Below the pieces are notes generated by a model that was not told where the DNA came from, ran no database searches, and saw only the letters and a program-made list of their open reading frames with translations. From Chionis minor (lineage: Eukaryota; Chordata; Aves; Charadriiformes; Chionididae), in the NCBI GenBank assembly GCA_013398295.1, contig VZSF01003329.1:1-64000 (forward strand): a DNA stretch of 64,000 nucleotides, read 5' to 3'. Below are positions 35,258-48,100 of the stretch, piece by piece. Both the position numbers and the translations under genes were made by a program. Every line of letters starts with the position of its first letter. The first letter of the stretch is position 1.

Positions 35258-35320
35258 AGAAAAAAAGAAAAAAAAAAGAAAAGAAACAAAAGAAAGAGAA
35301 AAAAAGAAAAAATAAAATAA
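35258..35320. repeat. Purine-rich (A with scattered G) tract
   Basis: About 60 bases of A-runs separated by single G residues (AAAAAAGAAAAG-type), with almost no pyrimidines. Confidence 0.9.
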
Positions 35321-36504
35321 GGGCAGCAACAACAGCATTTTGAGGGAATCAGGATCATCTTAATTCATGATGGCTGTATTCTTAGAAAGCCTAACAGATC
35401 AGATTCAAAAGAGGATTTAGGCAGACAAATGCATAATTTCAAGGTACCAATGATCACAGGGGTAGGATAATAAAGATTTTCAGTGTTACAACTTAAGTTT
35501 TAAGTGTGTCTTAATGCCCATTGCTTCTGAATACATTCCCAAGTCCTATTCTGAATTTAGCTTATAAAAATTTATGTAATGTGTCTATGGTGACATAATG
35601 TGTCAGTGTCATAACTGGATCTGCTTTTTGCTAGTCCTGTATATTATCTATTATGCTATGACATAGAGGAGAAACATGAATAGGGAACCTTTTCCCCCTT
35701 TCTCTCCTTGAAATATCATACTTCTTGATATTATTGCTACAGCAATTCATATAATTGAAAGTCACACTAAATTTCTGTGATATGGGTTTTATTCTTGGAT
35801 CACATAGTTGCAGATCCTGTCCAATTTAGACAAATCATTAATATGTCCTCAAATCTCTTGATGGATAAAAACTGAAAAGGTGTGTAAATCTTCAAAGAGC
35901 TATTGAAAATGCACTTAGTATAAATTTGGACAGATACACTTAATCCTAAATATTTTTAATTCTTAAACTAAGATATTATTCTCTTAGGTATACATGCATT
36001 TATGATAATAGAAGTAGTAGAACTTGCACAGACTCATATGAAAATATTTTTTCTTTAGTTCACACTGTACAAACACCCAAGAAGGAGTCAAACTATTCAT
36101 ACTTCTCGCTAGTAGTAATTAGGTACATTGTCTGCTTAGTGCAATCGTATTTAACTGTATGAACTGGAAATAAACAGTAAATTGTTAATCAGTTTTCAAA
36201 CCTGTCTAGTGTTGAGTTCTTCTTTGCTTTGTACAATAGAGGAGGTTAAAGAAAATCCACACTCTTGCTAAGGAACCTGCTTATTTAAACATTATGCATC
36301 CACCTTTTATTTAGCCCCTTTTTTTCCTTCAGTCTCATTAATAGGGTCATCCCTCTTCATCTACGAGGTTGGCATATCTTCAAACTCAGCAGAGTTTACT
36401 TTTTCCAGCATTTCAGTTCCTATCCACTTTTTAGAAAGAATAACTTCTTCATAGAAGAGTTAGAAGCCCAGTATTTTCATTAGGTAAAGAAGTTACCCTC
36501 AGAT

Positions 36505-36535
36505 TAAAAAAGAAAAAATAATAATAAAAAAAAAG
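36505..36535. repeat. A-rich tract with AAT repeats
   Basis: A-runs enclosing three AAT units. Confidence 0.85.
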
Positions 36536-39500
36536 GTAAAAGCTCACAAATATGACACAGAACAGGTTTTGCAGAAGAATTTAGTAGACCTCATTATTCA
36601 AGCAATAAATAAAGTGGATCCATATTTTACCTTGCTCTAGACTTCTGGCCCTGGAAACATGAGTAGAGCTTGATTCTGCTGTATGCTATTTTCCAACATT
36701 TATGTGAAAAGCATAATGGACTCTGTTGTTTCCCATGCCACATAAGCCACAGATCTACAGCAGCACGGAGAACCTACAAAGCTGTGGACACCACTTGTCT
36801 CAAGGATGTCCATTTGCTCCTCATAACCCTTCGTTATGATAAGCGAAATGCTGTGTGCTACTTTCAGGTTCTTAAGAAAGTTTACCTATTGAAAACAAGG
36901 TCCTGGATTCTGGTTTTATCTCTAGCAGCTCTGTTTTAAAGAACTATAAGCCATCATAGCTTACAAATACACCAGAGCTCTTACAAATTATTGTCATATC
37001 AGTATACTAAAGCCACAAGTGTTCTTCTATACTTGCTGAAACTCCTATTATTCATTATTTTAGGTGGACATGTAATATAACTGAACACACGCTCTGCCTA
37101 TTCCCAATTGCCAGACTCATCCCTCACTGGCTGCAGAATATGAGGACTATCCATGTAGCATATGGCCATTATTTCTCTCCATCTCAGTGACCTGTCCAAA
37201 GTACAAATTGAATAAAGATTGGAATACAGCTGAGTCACATTTTAGCAATTCAGGAACTGTATTTAGTGTTCTGGACATGCACTTTGACCATTACAGTCCT
37301 AAATTAAGCACTAACTGTCATTACTGTCTCTTGCCAAAATTTGTAATTCAAAAGTAACTGGAGAACTGGTCTTTAAGTCAAGAAGATAAATTCAGTGTCT
37401 TTTGTTTCCTTCAAATTAAACTCTAATAATTACTACAAGTTATTAGAGGCAGTCTGTCATATTGATCCCACAGCTTTGTAAAAGTATTTTGCACTGACTG
37501 TAGCACACTGATCTTAGGTAGCATTTTTATTTGTGAATGTCTTGGGGTTTTTTTAACTAATTATAAACAATAAATACCGGAAAAAAAAAAAAAGACAACA
37601 ATAAAATTCTGAGTAGTAACATCAAAGAAAGATTAAACACGTGCAAAATGAGTAGAAGTAGACTTCAAATTTTTTATGCATGTATACATGCAAGATACAG
37701 AAAGAAAAGTGCTTTTACTGCCAAGAAAACTTGGTTCCTACTGAAAAAAAAGCAAACATTTTCCTGTCATCTCTTACATTTAAATACTATTCCTTAACTA
37801 AACTAAGTATTATATTAGAAAACTATTGCAGCCTCCAAGGATTGTACTGGCAGATTCTTCCCAGAACAATCCCCAAAACTCAATAACCTCGTTTAGTTTT
37901 AGGTAGTAATTAAAACAATGAATTTAGCAGTGTACATTCCTTCTACAGTCAGTGGAGACAACAAGATCATGGTGGGCTGAATAACCTCTGCAAGGGACAT
38001 ATTTTCTTTCTCCATTAACCATATTGAGCATAGGATGAGAACCTTCCTTTCTTAAGCAATTATTTTGCATGATTAATTTTAGCTATGGTGTTCACGCAGG
38101 GAATAAACACAGAGAATAAAGAAGTGGGAATGGTACAAAGATCCACTCTCATCAGAAAGTTCTTAGACCATATCATCTCACTTGTTCTATTTTTTTTTAA
38201 TAATTTTTATTAAAAGCATATCTTTTTCCTATCTGCTGAGAACTCTTTCTGATTACATGTCCAAAATGTAGGGATAGTTAAAACCTAAAGAAATAATGGT
38301 TAGAAGCAAGTGTTACAGTTGCCTTGGTGACATCAAGAATAAAGAAATAAATAAAAACTCTTTACACTTTCTACTCAACCCACCTTAAATCCTTTCATTA
38401 ACAATGCTTCCAGGTGTTTTTATGACTACAGACCTTTCTGTTGGCTGAACAGACTGGTTAAATAAACCTCTTATTGTAAACAAGTAGTCAGTGACTTTGT
38501 TGCTATATACAAAAAATACTTTCCAACTTTTCCCTAGGATTGCTTTTATTCATGATAAACCCATAACTTTTCCCTTCCAAAAAAACATTAAGAATTGAAC
38601 ATAATTAGCTAAGATTCAGTGCTATATTAAACAATAATAACCTAATATGGATTGAGTTGCATACAATCTATGTTACATGATTCAGAAGCTCTTGCTACTT
38701 AAGTATACGTAGGTATTTTGATCAGAAAAGTTCAGAAAAATCTTGTCTAGATTCCAAGATTCAGGCAAAAGTTCCTTGACTGTTATAAAATTAAGAGATC
38801 ACGGTAGCAGGGCTTTTTCACTATGTAATATGTGATTAGGGTCTATTGTTAGGAGGCCAACACCCAACACATTAGCTCCAATTCTGACACAGCAGATTTG
38901 AATTTATGATTTTACAACATAACATTTAGATGATAGCTTACAAAACACTCAAAGTAAAAGACTTTCTAATACTTTCTGAATTCCCAGTTCCTTCCTGAAA
39001 CTGCAACACTGCTAAGTTACGAAACTAGGGTCATCAAACCACAAGTCCAGCCAGCAAAAAGGATCCTGGCTCTGTAGCCCAATTTTTACACATTTAGCAA
39101 AAGACACATGAATTTTCCACTGTATTTGGCTGTGCCTATGTTTCTGAACAGCATGGGTGAATAGAAGTGGGCCTTTAGAGCAAAACAATTGCACAAACTA
39201 TAAACATTTCAGTGGATTCTACATCAGGCAGGATCCAGTCTAGTAGCGTGGACTGATTATTTATGAGCTACTCTCCAGTAGCCCATTTTCCAGTCCAGTC
39301 TAACCCCCAAAATTAATCTATTTCATGAACTTTATAACACTGCACAAAACACCCCAATATGTGACAAGAGGGAAAATTAAAAAACATTACTGATCTGGAT
39401 TAAAACACTAATGCAGAAGATTATTTATATTTCCATAATAGACTGTTAATGAGTAAAAAACCAGAAACAATCCAAGGAACAAATGCTATGATGGTTTTCT

Positions 39501-40189
39501 GAGACAAAGTACAGAAATCTGCTTCAGACTGTAAAACTGTGTCATGGAGATAGTCACCTGCTGCTTTGAGAGAGACATGTGCAGACCATGTAGACACCCA
39601 TGTAGACCAGTATGGTCTACTACTTAACAGGTTAATAATTGTACAAGCAGTATATAAGCTATGCTGTACAGGGCTTGTGAAACTTAGGTGCCTAACTAGC
39701 CTTGAATTCCAGGCCTTCAACCAGATGTCTCATGAGTATTGAAGAGCTGGACATCATAATACCTCAGTTAAATATCTGCTTCAACACACCACATTATGTG
39801 TGTGAATGACACATAAGGTCAGACCTCTGTGGACTAGTCTCCCACCAAAATTTCAGCCAGAGACCTTTGCAGAACCAGATCTCTTATAACTAACAGTAAG
39901 GGACAGTCAGTTAAAATGTACAAGCTTTTCTGTGCATAGAGACCCTGGAAAAATTATACTGAAGCCTTCTTTAGAAGCAGCAGTCTACCACACAAGTTGC
40001 TGCCAAAGTAGCATCAGGTAAAACACATTTCTGTCATATAGCCTACAGGTCACAGCGGTATTGAATATGAACAGAGACTATTAGCTGAGGTCTCTTGTTT
40101 TGTAAATTATTCATATTTCAATTTTAAGAGATTTTTTAAATGTTATTGAAATCTTCCTGCCCTGGAGCAGGTTTCATAATACCATAAAT

Positions 40190-40270
40190 GAATACACTTG
40201 CCTGTCACCTTCATAGGCCCTGGGTTTAAATCTGGCTTGGGTCATAAGTGAAATTAGCTTAATGGTCTCA
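40190..40270 (+). mobile_element. Possible old tRNA-derived SINE fragment
   Basis: GCCCTGGGTTTAAATCTGGC (40217-40236) resembles the B-box region of MIR-like or other tRNA-derived SINEs (GGTTCRANYCC), and a CTTGGGTCA phrase follows. No A box or 3' tail could be placed, so the call is weak. Confidence 0.25.
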
Positions 40271-41385
40271 AATTAGTCCTTAGTAAGCATTTGTCCATAT
40301 CATAAAACTACTATTGTACACAATTTGGCAGTAGAGTGCCGTTGTAGAATACTATTCTCCGAGGAACCAATAAGTGGAATAGAAGGGACATTGCAGAGCA
40401 GGTTTGCTTTTGGCAGTGGTATTCGGATCAAGCTGATGTAAATGATTTCTTAATTTCATGAGAAGCATTATTCAGCAAATTAGTTAACACAATGAAGTTG
40501 TCTAAATAAATGACCTGTCACTTTTCAATAGATCAAATGACAGGAAAATGCTGTTTTACAGTATCATACCATTTTGGACACTGATAGTCCAAGATGCCCT
40601 TTGATCCACCTTATTTATGGCAACAGGCAAAAATTGCTGTAAGTAGTGATTGTATGGGAAACCAACAATTTTGTTTGGGTTTTTTTTTTGTTTTGAAGTA
40701 TGATGATAATTAGAACATGAAACAACCAGGCAAGCTGTAATTAGAGGTTCAAATGAAAACAACATAATCAACATCATTCAACTACACATAGTTAAATTCA
40801 ATTAAATAATTTGCTGACTTTTATGTGACCAGCTTTGTCTAGTATACTAATGAAAAAGGGAAAAGGAAAAAAAAATAGAAAAAAAATTGTCAAATAAATT
40901 AATTGGTGTAAATGATTCTATTAGTTGTGCTAATAATGCAAAGAATGTGGTAAATGTCCGATATTGCGTTTCTTACATTTTTGAGACTATGAGTCGCTGA
41001 AATTCCACTAACTTAAATGTAATCAAGAGAAAAAAAAAGTAGTATTTCTGCTTACATAAGCAAATGGACATTCTTAATTGAACTGTGCATTTTTAGGATA
41101 ATAGTCTAGTTGTTCAGCAGTTCCACAAAAGATGCTTCAGTAAAATTAGTTCATTAGTAGTGTAAGAAATATAAGACAGCACAGGAATATAAAGTCATGT
41201 TTTGCCTGGAAACCGCTTTAGAAAAGGCATCCTATCTTCTTTAACACCTGTCACTACTTATGCATGTGTCTACATAAAAAGTATTGAACAAGATCAGATC
41301 CTTCAGATTCATACAGAAATGAAACTGCAAGGTTTGCCTCACAACTGCTTTTACTTTGCCCCTGTACGATAGACATGAGTCCTGG

Positions 41386-41440
41386 TACATATACATACAT
41401 ATATATGTGTACGTATTTACATACACACATTATATAAATA
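41386..41440. repeat. TA/CA-rich microsatellite
   Basis: Imperfect ACAT, TATA and ACAC units, self-complementary in the centre (ACATATATATGT). Confidence 0.85.
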
Positions 41441-42122
41441 TCTAAAATTAAAAGTAACTACTTGAATGGGGAAATATTCCCTCAATGAGGATTTAAAAGA
41501 TTAAATATTTGAGAAGCAAGATTTCAAGATCACAATCTTGCCCTTTGTGTGGTTAAAGATTGTTTTGTTTTGGTTTTAATATCTTGGTTTATTAAACTTT
41601 CAGCTGGAAAAAAAATCCCACAACAACATAGTGGAACATAAAGAAGTAACCACAAGCACTGAATAATTAAGAAATCAATAAACAATTCAGCATTTTTTTG
41701 ATGTTCAAATGACCTTCCTGAATCAGAAGCTAAGACAGTGTATGCAATATGAAATCTTTAGCTAGCTAATGTACCACGCAAATTTGAGTAGGCTGGTAAA
41801 TTTTGATTTAACTGTCTTAACTGCTTTGATAGGTTAACTCTAAAGATCATTGAATCAGTCAGATATTAGTTTAGCAAAAGCCAAATAAAAGTCAGCACTT
41901 AAAGTAATACACATGCAGAGAAAATATCAGTGAGTTGTGGGAGGTAGGTGGTAAGAAAACGTCATGTAATGAAGTTCCTTCTTTCCAAAATCTGTGATAT
42001 AACCTCCTACTGCTGAAGACTGAGGTCAGGCAAAGCATAAGGAAAGCCAACAATACTTTTCTTTTGATTAATAGAAATATCATCTAGTTCAGGGTTCATG
42101 TGAGCAGCTAGAAAAATCTTAC

Positions 42123-42253
42123 CTGTCTGGGCCTGAGGAAGACAGGAAGGAATATGGCAATCCCACCCCTGTCCTCCAGAAAGAACAGACCAGCCTTGCC
42201 AAAGCCAGTTGGCCTCACCGGGGTCTGAGAAGGGTTTGAACACAGATTTACCA
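42123..42253 (-). other. Candidate exon on the minus strand (131 bp)
   Basis: On the minus strand a pyrimidine-rich tract (CCTCCCCTTCCACCCTCACAG) ends in AG just before 42253, and a near-consensus donor CAG|GTAAGA follows at 42123/42122. A possible branch point CTGTAAC lies about 20-25 bases before the acceptor AG. The 131 bases between are GC-richer than the surroundings and open in one frame, reading for example VFKPFSDPGEANWLWQG. I recognise no protein domain. The frame begins and ends in different phases. This could be a lncRNA exon, an unannotated coding exon, or a pair of decoy splice sites. The rest of a gene is not visible. Confidence 0.3.
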
Positions 42254-42974
42254 CTGTGAGGGTGGAAGGGGAGGTTACAGGTTCTTTGCATCAAGCCACC
42301 AGTCTTTTTATCGAGGTGCTTTATATGCAGCAGTACGCTGTAGATGGGTAAACATACAACAGTTGGAAGCTGATTTTTGTGACTGGGGTTAAAAATGACT
42401 GCCTCTACTGAATGAATCTTCTCCTTTCACACCATCTACCTGCAGCAATCTTGTCGGGGTCACTCTGCAGAGCAGCTTTGCTGCATCCTTGCTTATGTAT
42501 TCCAGTCCAAATCCAGCCAGGCTATTCTTCTGTATCTGGGCATAATATTAAAGATTCAGCTCAAGGACTCTGAGGGTCTACAAATTGCTGAGTGCCTTTG
42601 GCACACAGTTCTTCACAGAACAAACCTAGCTCCCTCAGGAGTATAAATGAAATCACCCCAAATGTCTCACCATGTATACAAAGTCTGTCATTCACTCTAT
42701 GTATCAGCTCTTTAAATGAATTGGTGCTCCTCATACACAAAAATAATCTTTCTGAGATGGTGGCAATAGATTTTTCCGAGATAAAGGGTAGCGCTGAGAA
42801 TCTGTGTTCACCTTTTATCTGCCCTCTTCGTGCCAGTTGTGTTGATGAAGCCTACAAAGCAGCCTGAATTGAAAGTCAGCTTGATAATTTGTATCTTGCT
42901 CTCTTACCTATCATTATAGTTCATCATTATCTTCTAAAAGATTTTTCATTGCTTCTGAAACAAGTGAAGTCAGC

Positions 42975-42998
42975 ACTCTCTCTCTCTTTCTCTCTCCT
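42975..42998. repeat. CT microsatellite
   Basis: About ten CT units interrupted once by TTT. Confidence 0.9.
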
Positions 42999-43442
42999 TG
43001 GGAAGCAGTACAGCTGTCAGTATGCCAATCTACCCACAACATGTTACATCCATTTAACAGTTCAGAGGAGGAATTAAATAGATTTAGCTGTACTTGATCA
43101 AAGTTAAGTTTATTTTTATGTTGGTTCAAATCATTAATAACACGAGCAATACATAAGGAAATTGAAAATATCACTAAAATTTGATGTTATATGAAATTAA
43201 TCGTAAAGATTATAAAAATTTCTAAGGCATTATGTTCACTATCAGCTCTATGAGTACTGAATATTATCCTTGGGGTTTTTTGCCTTCTCAAGCCAATCAA
43301 ATACTTTAGCACATATGATGTTTCAGACAACAGAGTAAACAGAGGCAAAATGGATTACCTACAAGGTACCTATTTGGTCCAGGAAGTCTGAGCACAAACC
43401 ATGGCTGAAAGCTACTCATTACTGAGAACTCCCTAACAGTTC

Positions 43443-43460
43443 ATTGATTATGTAATCAAT
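43443..43460. repeat. 18-bp perfect palindrome
   Basis: ATTGATTA and TAATCAAT flank a TG. A third ATTGATT unit follows at 43471. These are homeodomain-like core motifs, but no binding can be claimed from sequence alone. Confidence 0.85.
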
Positions 43461-45122
43461 TTCAATAGAGATTGATTGTATAAGTAATATGCCCCCAAAC
43501 CTACACGACATTTACTCATTTTATTCAGTATCTATTAAAATTAAACCAAATATTAATATAAGTCATAAATCAAGAACTCGGAAGTCAGTAGGACTTCCCT
43601 GCTCATGGCAGAGAAGTAGCTAGATGCCCTGAGAAAACTAACACAAATTTACTTAAGCTTAAAATACTAACATCACCTTGAAGATTGCTTAAAAATTATT
43701 GTGAACTTATTTAAACTCAAGTTCAGTGCTGGGATCATTGGTCTTTTGTGGAAATAAATCCTTTAATTCTTATATTTGTCCCCCAAAGATGAGAATTTCA
43801 TCAATGTATCAAAATAAACTTGCGTGTAAATGGCAAAGTCCGAGTCATGCATCAGATGCAATAACTGGAGAGATATGCCTGTGAAAACTGGCCAGCAGTT
43901 ATTTCCAACTATGCACAGAATGAAAATCCCAAGAGTAGTGCAAGTGTATGAGCTGTGTACTCAGGCAGTCAGTTCATAAACAATCTGCTTTGTTGGCAGT
44001 ATAAATAAGAGCATAACAATAAAATAAAATAAAAAGTATAACAAAGCCATGCTGCAGTGGAAGATGAGCTTCTGACTTACCAGCATTTGGACAGAACAGT
44101 GCAAACATCAATGTTCCAGCCTTTTTTCACTGTCAGAAATTTCCATCCTTCTCCCTGCCTTATATTTCCACCTTTTAACCACATAATGAGGTTGACTGGA
44201 GCAAATTACATTTGACAGAGAATTTTCTCTGACTTTAGAAAATACAGAAAAGGTTATATTATCCACTGTCACCCTAGAAATCTTTGATTCTGGCTTTTGA
44301 CCTAAACTTTTTGATACCAAAGAGTGATGCATTAGGAGCACTGATGAATGTGAAAATAATGGTATAGGTTAGTACTGCTATTAAGTAAGATATTGGCTGG
44401 TGTTAATTAGATCTGTGATGACATTTTCTACACTGATAAGTTCCAACTCTCATGAAACAAATGTCCATGGATTTTATTAGAACATTCACAGTTGGTGTCC
44501 AGCTCTCTTCCCTTGACTGCCAAGGCACTCCCCACCTCTTCTGCCACAGCTCAGCTGTATTCATATGAACAGACCACTGTTTATTGCTTTCCCAACAGGT
44601 GACTGAACTTGGAAGCTCCAAATCAAGAATTTCTTTGGATTTTGAGCATGACAGCTGCCAAACTCCATCTTATTCACATGTCTTTGAGCCTTGTTTTGCT
44701 AACCATTATTCTATTATCTTACATTTCCAGGACAAACCTCCAGATCATAGCTTTGCATTGGCCCCTTTCACTCAGCTGGTATGAATTTTAAACCAAATCT
44801 GACATTGTAATGTTTGTTTTCATTAAAGAAGAGAAAAAGGTTAAAAGGTTCAGATTTCCACTAAAGTAGTCTTTCTTCTCCAAGTTCACTGTACTTTAAG
44901 TGTAAAAAGTTACATAAAAAAGTGCTGGAAGTCTATCAAGAAAGTTATAAAATTACAGAATAAATTTGCATTTTAAGAAATATACCATGATATAGATTGA
45001 TATTAACAATGTTACCACAGGTTTTGAGGAACTGCTAATATCTAGTAACCATTTTTTGCCACATTTTTCAATAAATAGTCATAACTAATATTTAGGTTGT
45101 AAGTCTCAGGCTGAAGGATCTC

Positions 45123-45184
45123 AAAGCAAAACAAAAAAAACAAAAAAAAAAAACCCACCACCAAAAAAAACCAAAACCAAACCA
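45123..45184. repeat. A/C-rich low-complexity tract
   Basis: A-runs separated by C, then CCACCACC and CCAAAACCAAACC units. Same character as 13886-13936. Confidence 0.85.
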
Positions 45185-48100
45185 GAAGTTCCTACATAAG
45201 CAGGCAGACGACATACAGTATGTTATTCCTTCCTGAAGAAATAAAATGTTTAGAGATACAATGGCAGAAATCCCAATGACTGTGGGATTGAAAAGTGTTG
45301 TGACTTTTCCAGACATGCTTACGTATAGCAGACAATATCTTTGTTACCAGATATTTAAACTAGGACTTCTGCTGTATATCTATATTGGAATAGTCTGTTT
45401 TCCATAAGAGGATTAAAGACAGAGGTTTCTGTTCTTGTGGTATTTGGCACTTGCAGTACGTGTGGCATTTAAGTGTTCTAAATCTGAACTCCAGTGCAGC
45501 AAGATGATAGACGTCTCTTCTTAGGTGTCTCAAAATTTCTAAGAGATGATAGTTTAATTTCAATTAACTCATTGCTCATCCTTAAGGTAAGAATTTTGGC
45601 ATAATTCACAACCTTTTTTAGACATAAGCCAGGGTTTAAATAATGAAAAGTCAAAAGAAAAACATGATCTGCAAGTAGCAACAAAATTTATTTACCATCT
45701 CCATGAAAATGAAGAAAAATTGCAGATTGCTTTCTGGTCTGTTCAACAAACTCATTATAATCAACCATACTACTCACTGCTGGCAGGCGGCAAGAATGTC
45801 TAACAGAATATTATGTCCCACACAGACAGAACTTTCATAGAAACCCAACAGAGAGAAGGGAGAGTGAAAAGACATCACTGATAGTTGTCAGGACTACTAG
45901 TCCCTGCATAAGAGTGGAGAACAAAGAAGAGGTGAGAAACATTTTTGCTATCAGATACTCAATTAACAATTCTAGCAAAGAGCAATTCTCATGCACGTCA
46001 TCTGCTTCTGCTGTGAGAATGGCTCTGAGAATGCAGCCATGGGGGGGCATGTTTTGATCAAGTCCGCTGCTTTCCCTTTCAAAGCGAATGAGATAATGTG
46101 GCTGTGGAACAGCACCTTTTAATCAGATCAGCTGGATTCCATTGAAATGAAGTACAATGCAGCTGAAAGTAGTATTTCCCTAAAACAGGTGTATGCTTCT
46201 CCCTTTGAAATTGTGAACACAGCCCTCGGCCCTGTATCCCAAACCAGGCTTCAGTGGAACTGTGCTCAGCATTGCTTTATATTTTTTGACCTTTTGTCAC
46301 ATTTTCTTTCTGTGCAAAGGAGATTTTTATATGTGCCAAAAATATCTTTAGCTAGCATAAGTCAAATGAGTTTTGGATGTTTTTTGCAGAAGGGGAAAGC
46401 AGGTTGAAAGTTAAATCAATTCCTTGCCTCATTTGCCCTTATAGTTAGTTTCACCTTTATGCCTGAACTTAAAAGAAAACGTGGTAGAGGACTGTGTTAT
46501 CAAGTTGGAGATGATCAGAAGTGGATATTTTGGGAAAAAATTGGACTGATGGACTGACGTTAACCCCTACACAGGCCTATACTCTCCATTGCTAGTTAGT
46601 AAATGCTGTACTGTTAGCTGTGTTCCACCCCTCCCTTTCATGCGCACCACATAACAGATTAATTAGCTATAGCTGATGCAGTTGTAGATAGTATAACAAT
46701 CACAGTGTGTAGCACACAGCTTCTGGAAGTCTGCCTAGGAATAAGAAAGTAGTCATTACTGAGAGAGAACAGAGAAAAGTCCAGAGATGTCTACCAGGTT
46801 GAACACAACCAGGGGAAAAAGGAAGGATGGTCACACTATCTGCCTTAGTCTTAGAGCTTATTTTTGAGATTCTCTTTTAGGGAATGGAAGCAGGACAGAC
46901 CTTTCAGATGTCATGGGGCTAAACTCAGGTGATGTGAATATCTTTTCTGCTGATTTGTCTTCTACAAGGAAGTTTCACATGATCCATCTCTGTGTGTGTG
47001 CAATGGGTGACTTACTGCATAGGTTTCTGCAATCCTTCAGGTATGAAACACAAGACTAGCACCAGCAACACAGGTTGAGGCTTGGCACTGCACAAAGGAA
47101 TAGGAACCAGTGCTTACCATTTCCATTATTGTATGAAGGGCAGATTGGTAATTTCTCATCTCCATACAAACGCCTTGCAGCAGCCATGCCTGGGTTTCAC
47201 ACCCCTAGCCGCAGAAAATGGTTCTTTTCCTAAGAAATTTAACATCATGAGAGTTTTATCTCGAGAGCTATAAACTCCAGTTGCGCTTCCACTTAAATTT
47301 ATGGCCGAAAGTTTAGAGACTAATAGAATGGAAAACATGAATGTCTCAAACTTAAATTAGAGACCTGGCCTTTGCAGCTGGGAGTTCAGAAAAATCTCTA
47401 TTCAACAAGCACAGCAATGACATATAACATACTCTTGTACTGGGTACTCATCATCTCATTAAATAGAAACTTAAAATGAGCAAGCTATTGCAAAAAAAGC
47501 AAGGAAATAAGTCAGTGGTGTGCACTTATTGTAATATGTTTTTTCAATTTCTCACTGAGATTATTGAAAAATAGGAAAATAGAACACACTTATAGAAAGC
47601 ATAATATAGTTGAATAGTTGTTTCCCCCTTTCTTTATCACTCCCAGGTGAAGGAACACCGGAGGTGGACATTGGTGAGATGTTCTTGAGAAATAGGTGGA
47701 TTATAAAATCTTTGGAGACAGGAAAGCTGACACATTCACTACTGCCCATAAAACTATGTTTTCAGTTAAATGGAAGGATCTATTGAACATATTTTATTAA
47801 AAAGAGCAAGGAGGGATGGGAGTGAGAGTGTATTAAAAGTGAAATAAATGGTCTCTAGTGAAAATGCAGAGCTTGGGACTTTCTTGTGGGAGTGTAAGAG
47901 CTTAGAAACTTGTATTAGATAGCAGTTGCTTCAGCCCACACATGGGATCTTAGCCTCATCCAGATATTCCATAAAGGGGTATACTTAACTCAAGATACCA
48001 GCTCAATATACCCACGACAGACCCACAGGTAATAACTGTCAGTTTTAAAGCTCTGTTTGCCTTGAAGCAGGGTTTAAAAAAGAATACTTATTTCTTATGA

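Larger units (their letters stand above)
31551..42122. other. AT-rich unique DNA without recognisable lineage-specific transposons
   Basis: Over 10 kb I recognise no CR1, LTR or gene. Simple tracts lie at 32188-32250, 35258-35320, 36505-36535, 37581-37593 and 41386-41440. ORFs such as 33670-34080 (136 codons) are K/I/L-rich and lack motifs. One possible tRNA-derived SINE lies near 40190-40270. Confidence 0.55.

Noticed and set aside
44584..44784. Possible exon after the acceptor CTTTCCCAACAG near 44599
   Set aside because: The acceptor is good but no matching donor was found at a sensible distance, and the translation has no known domain.
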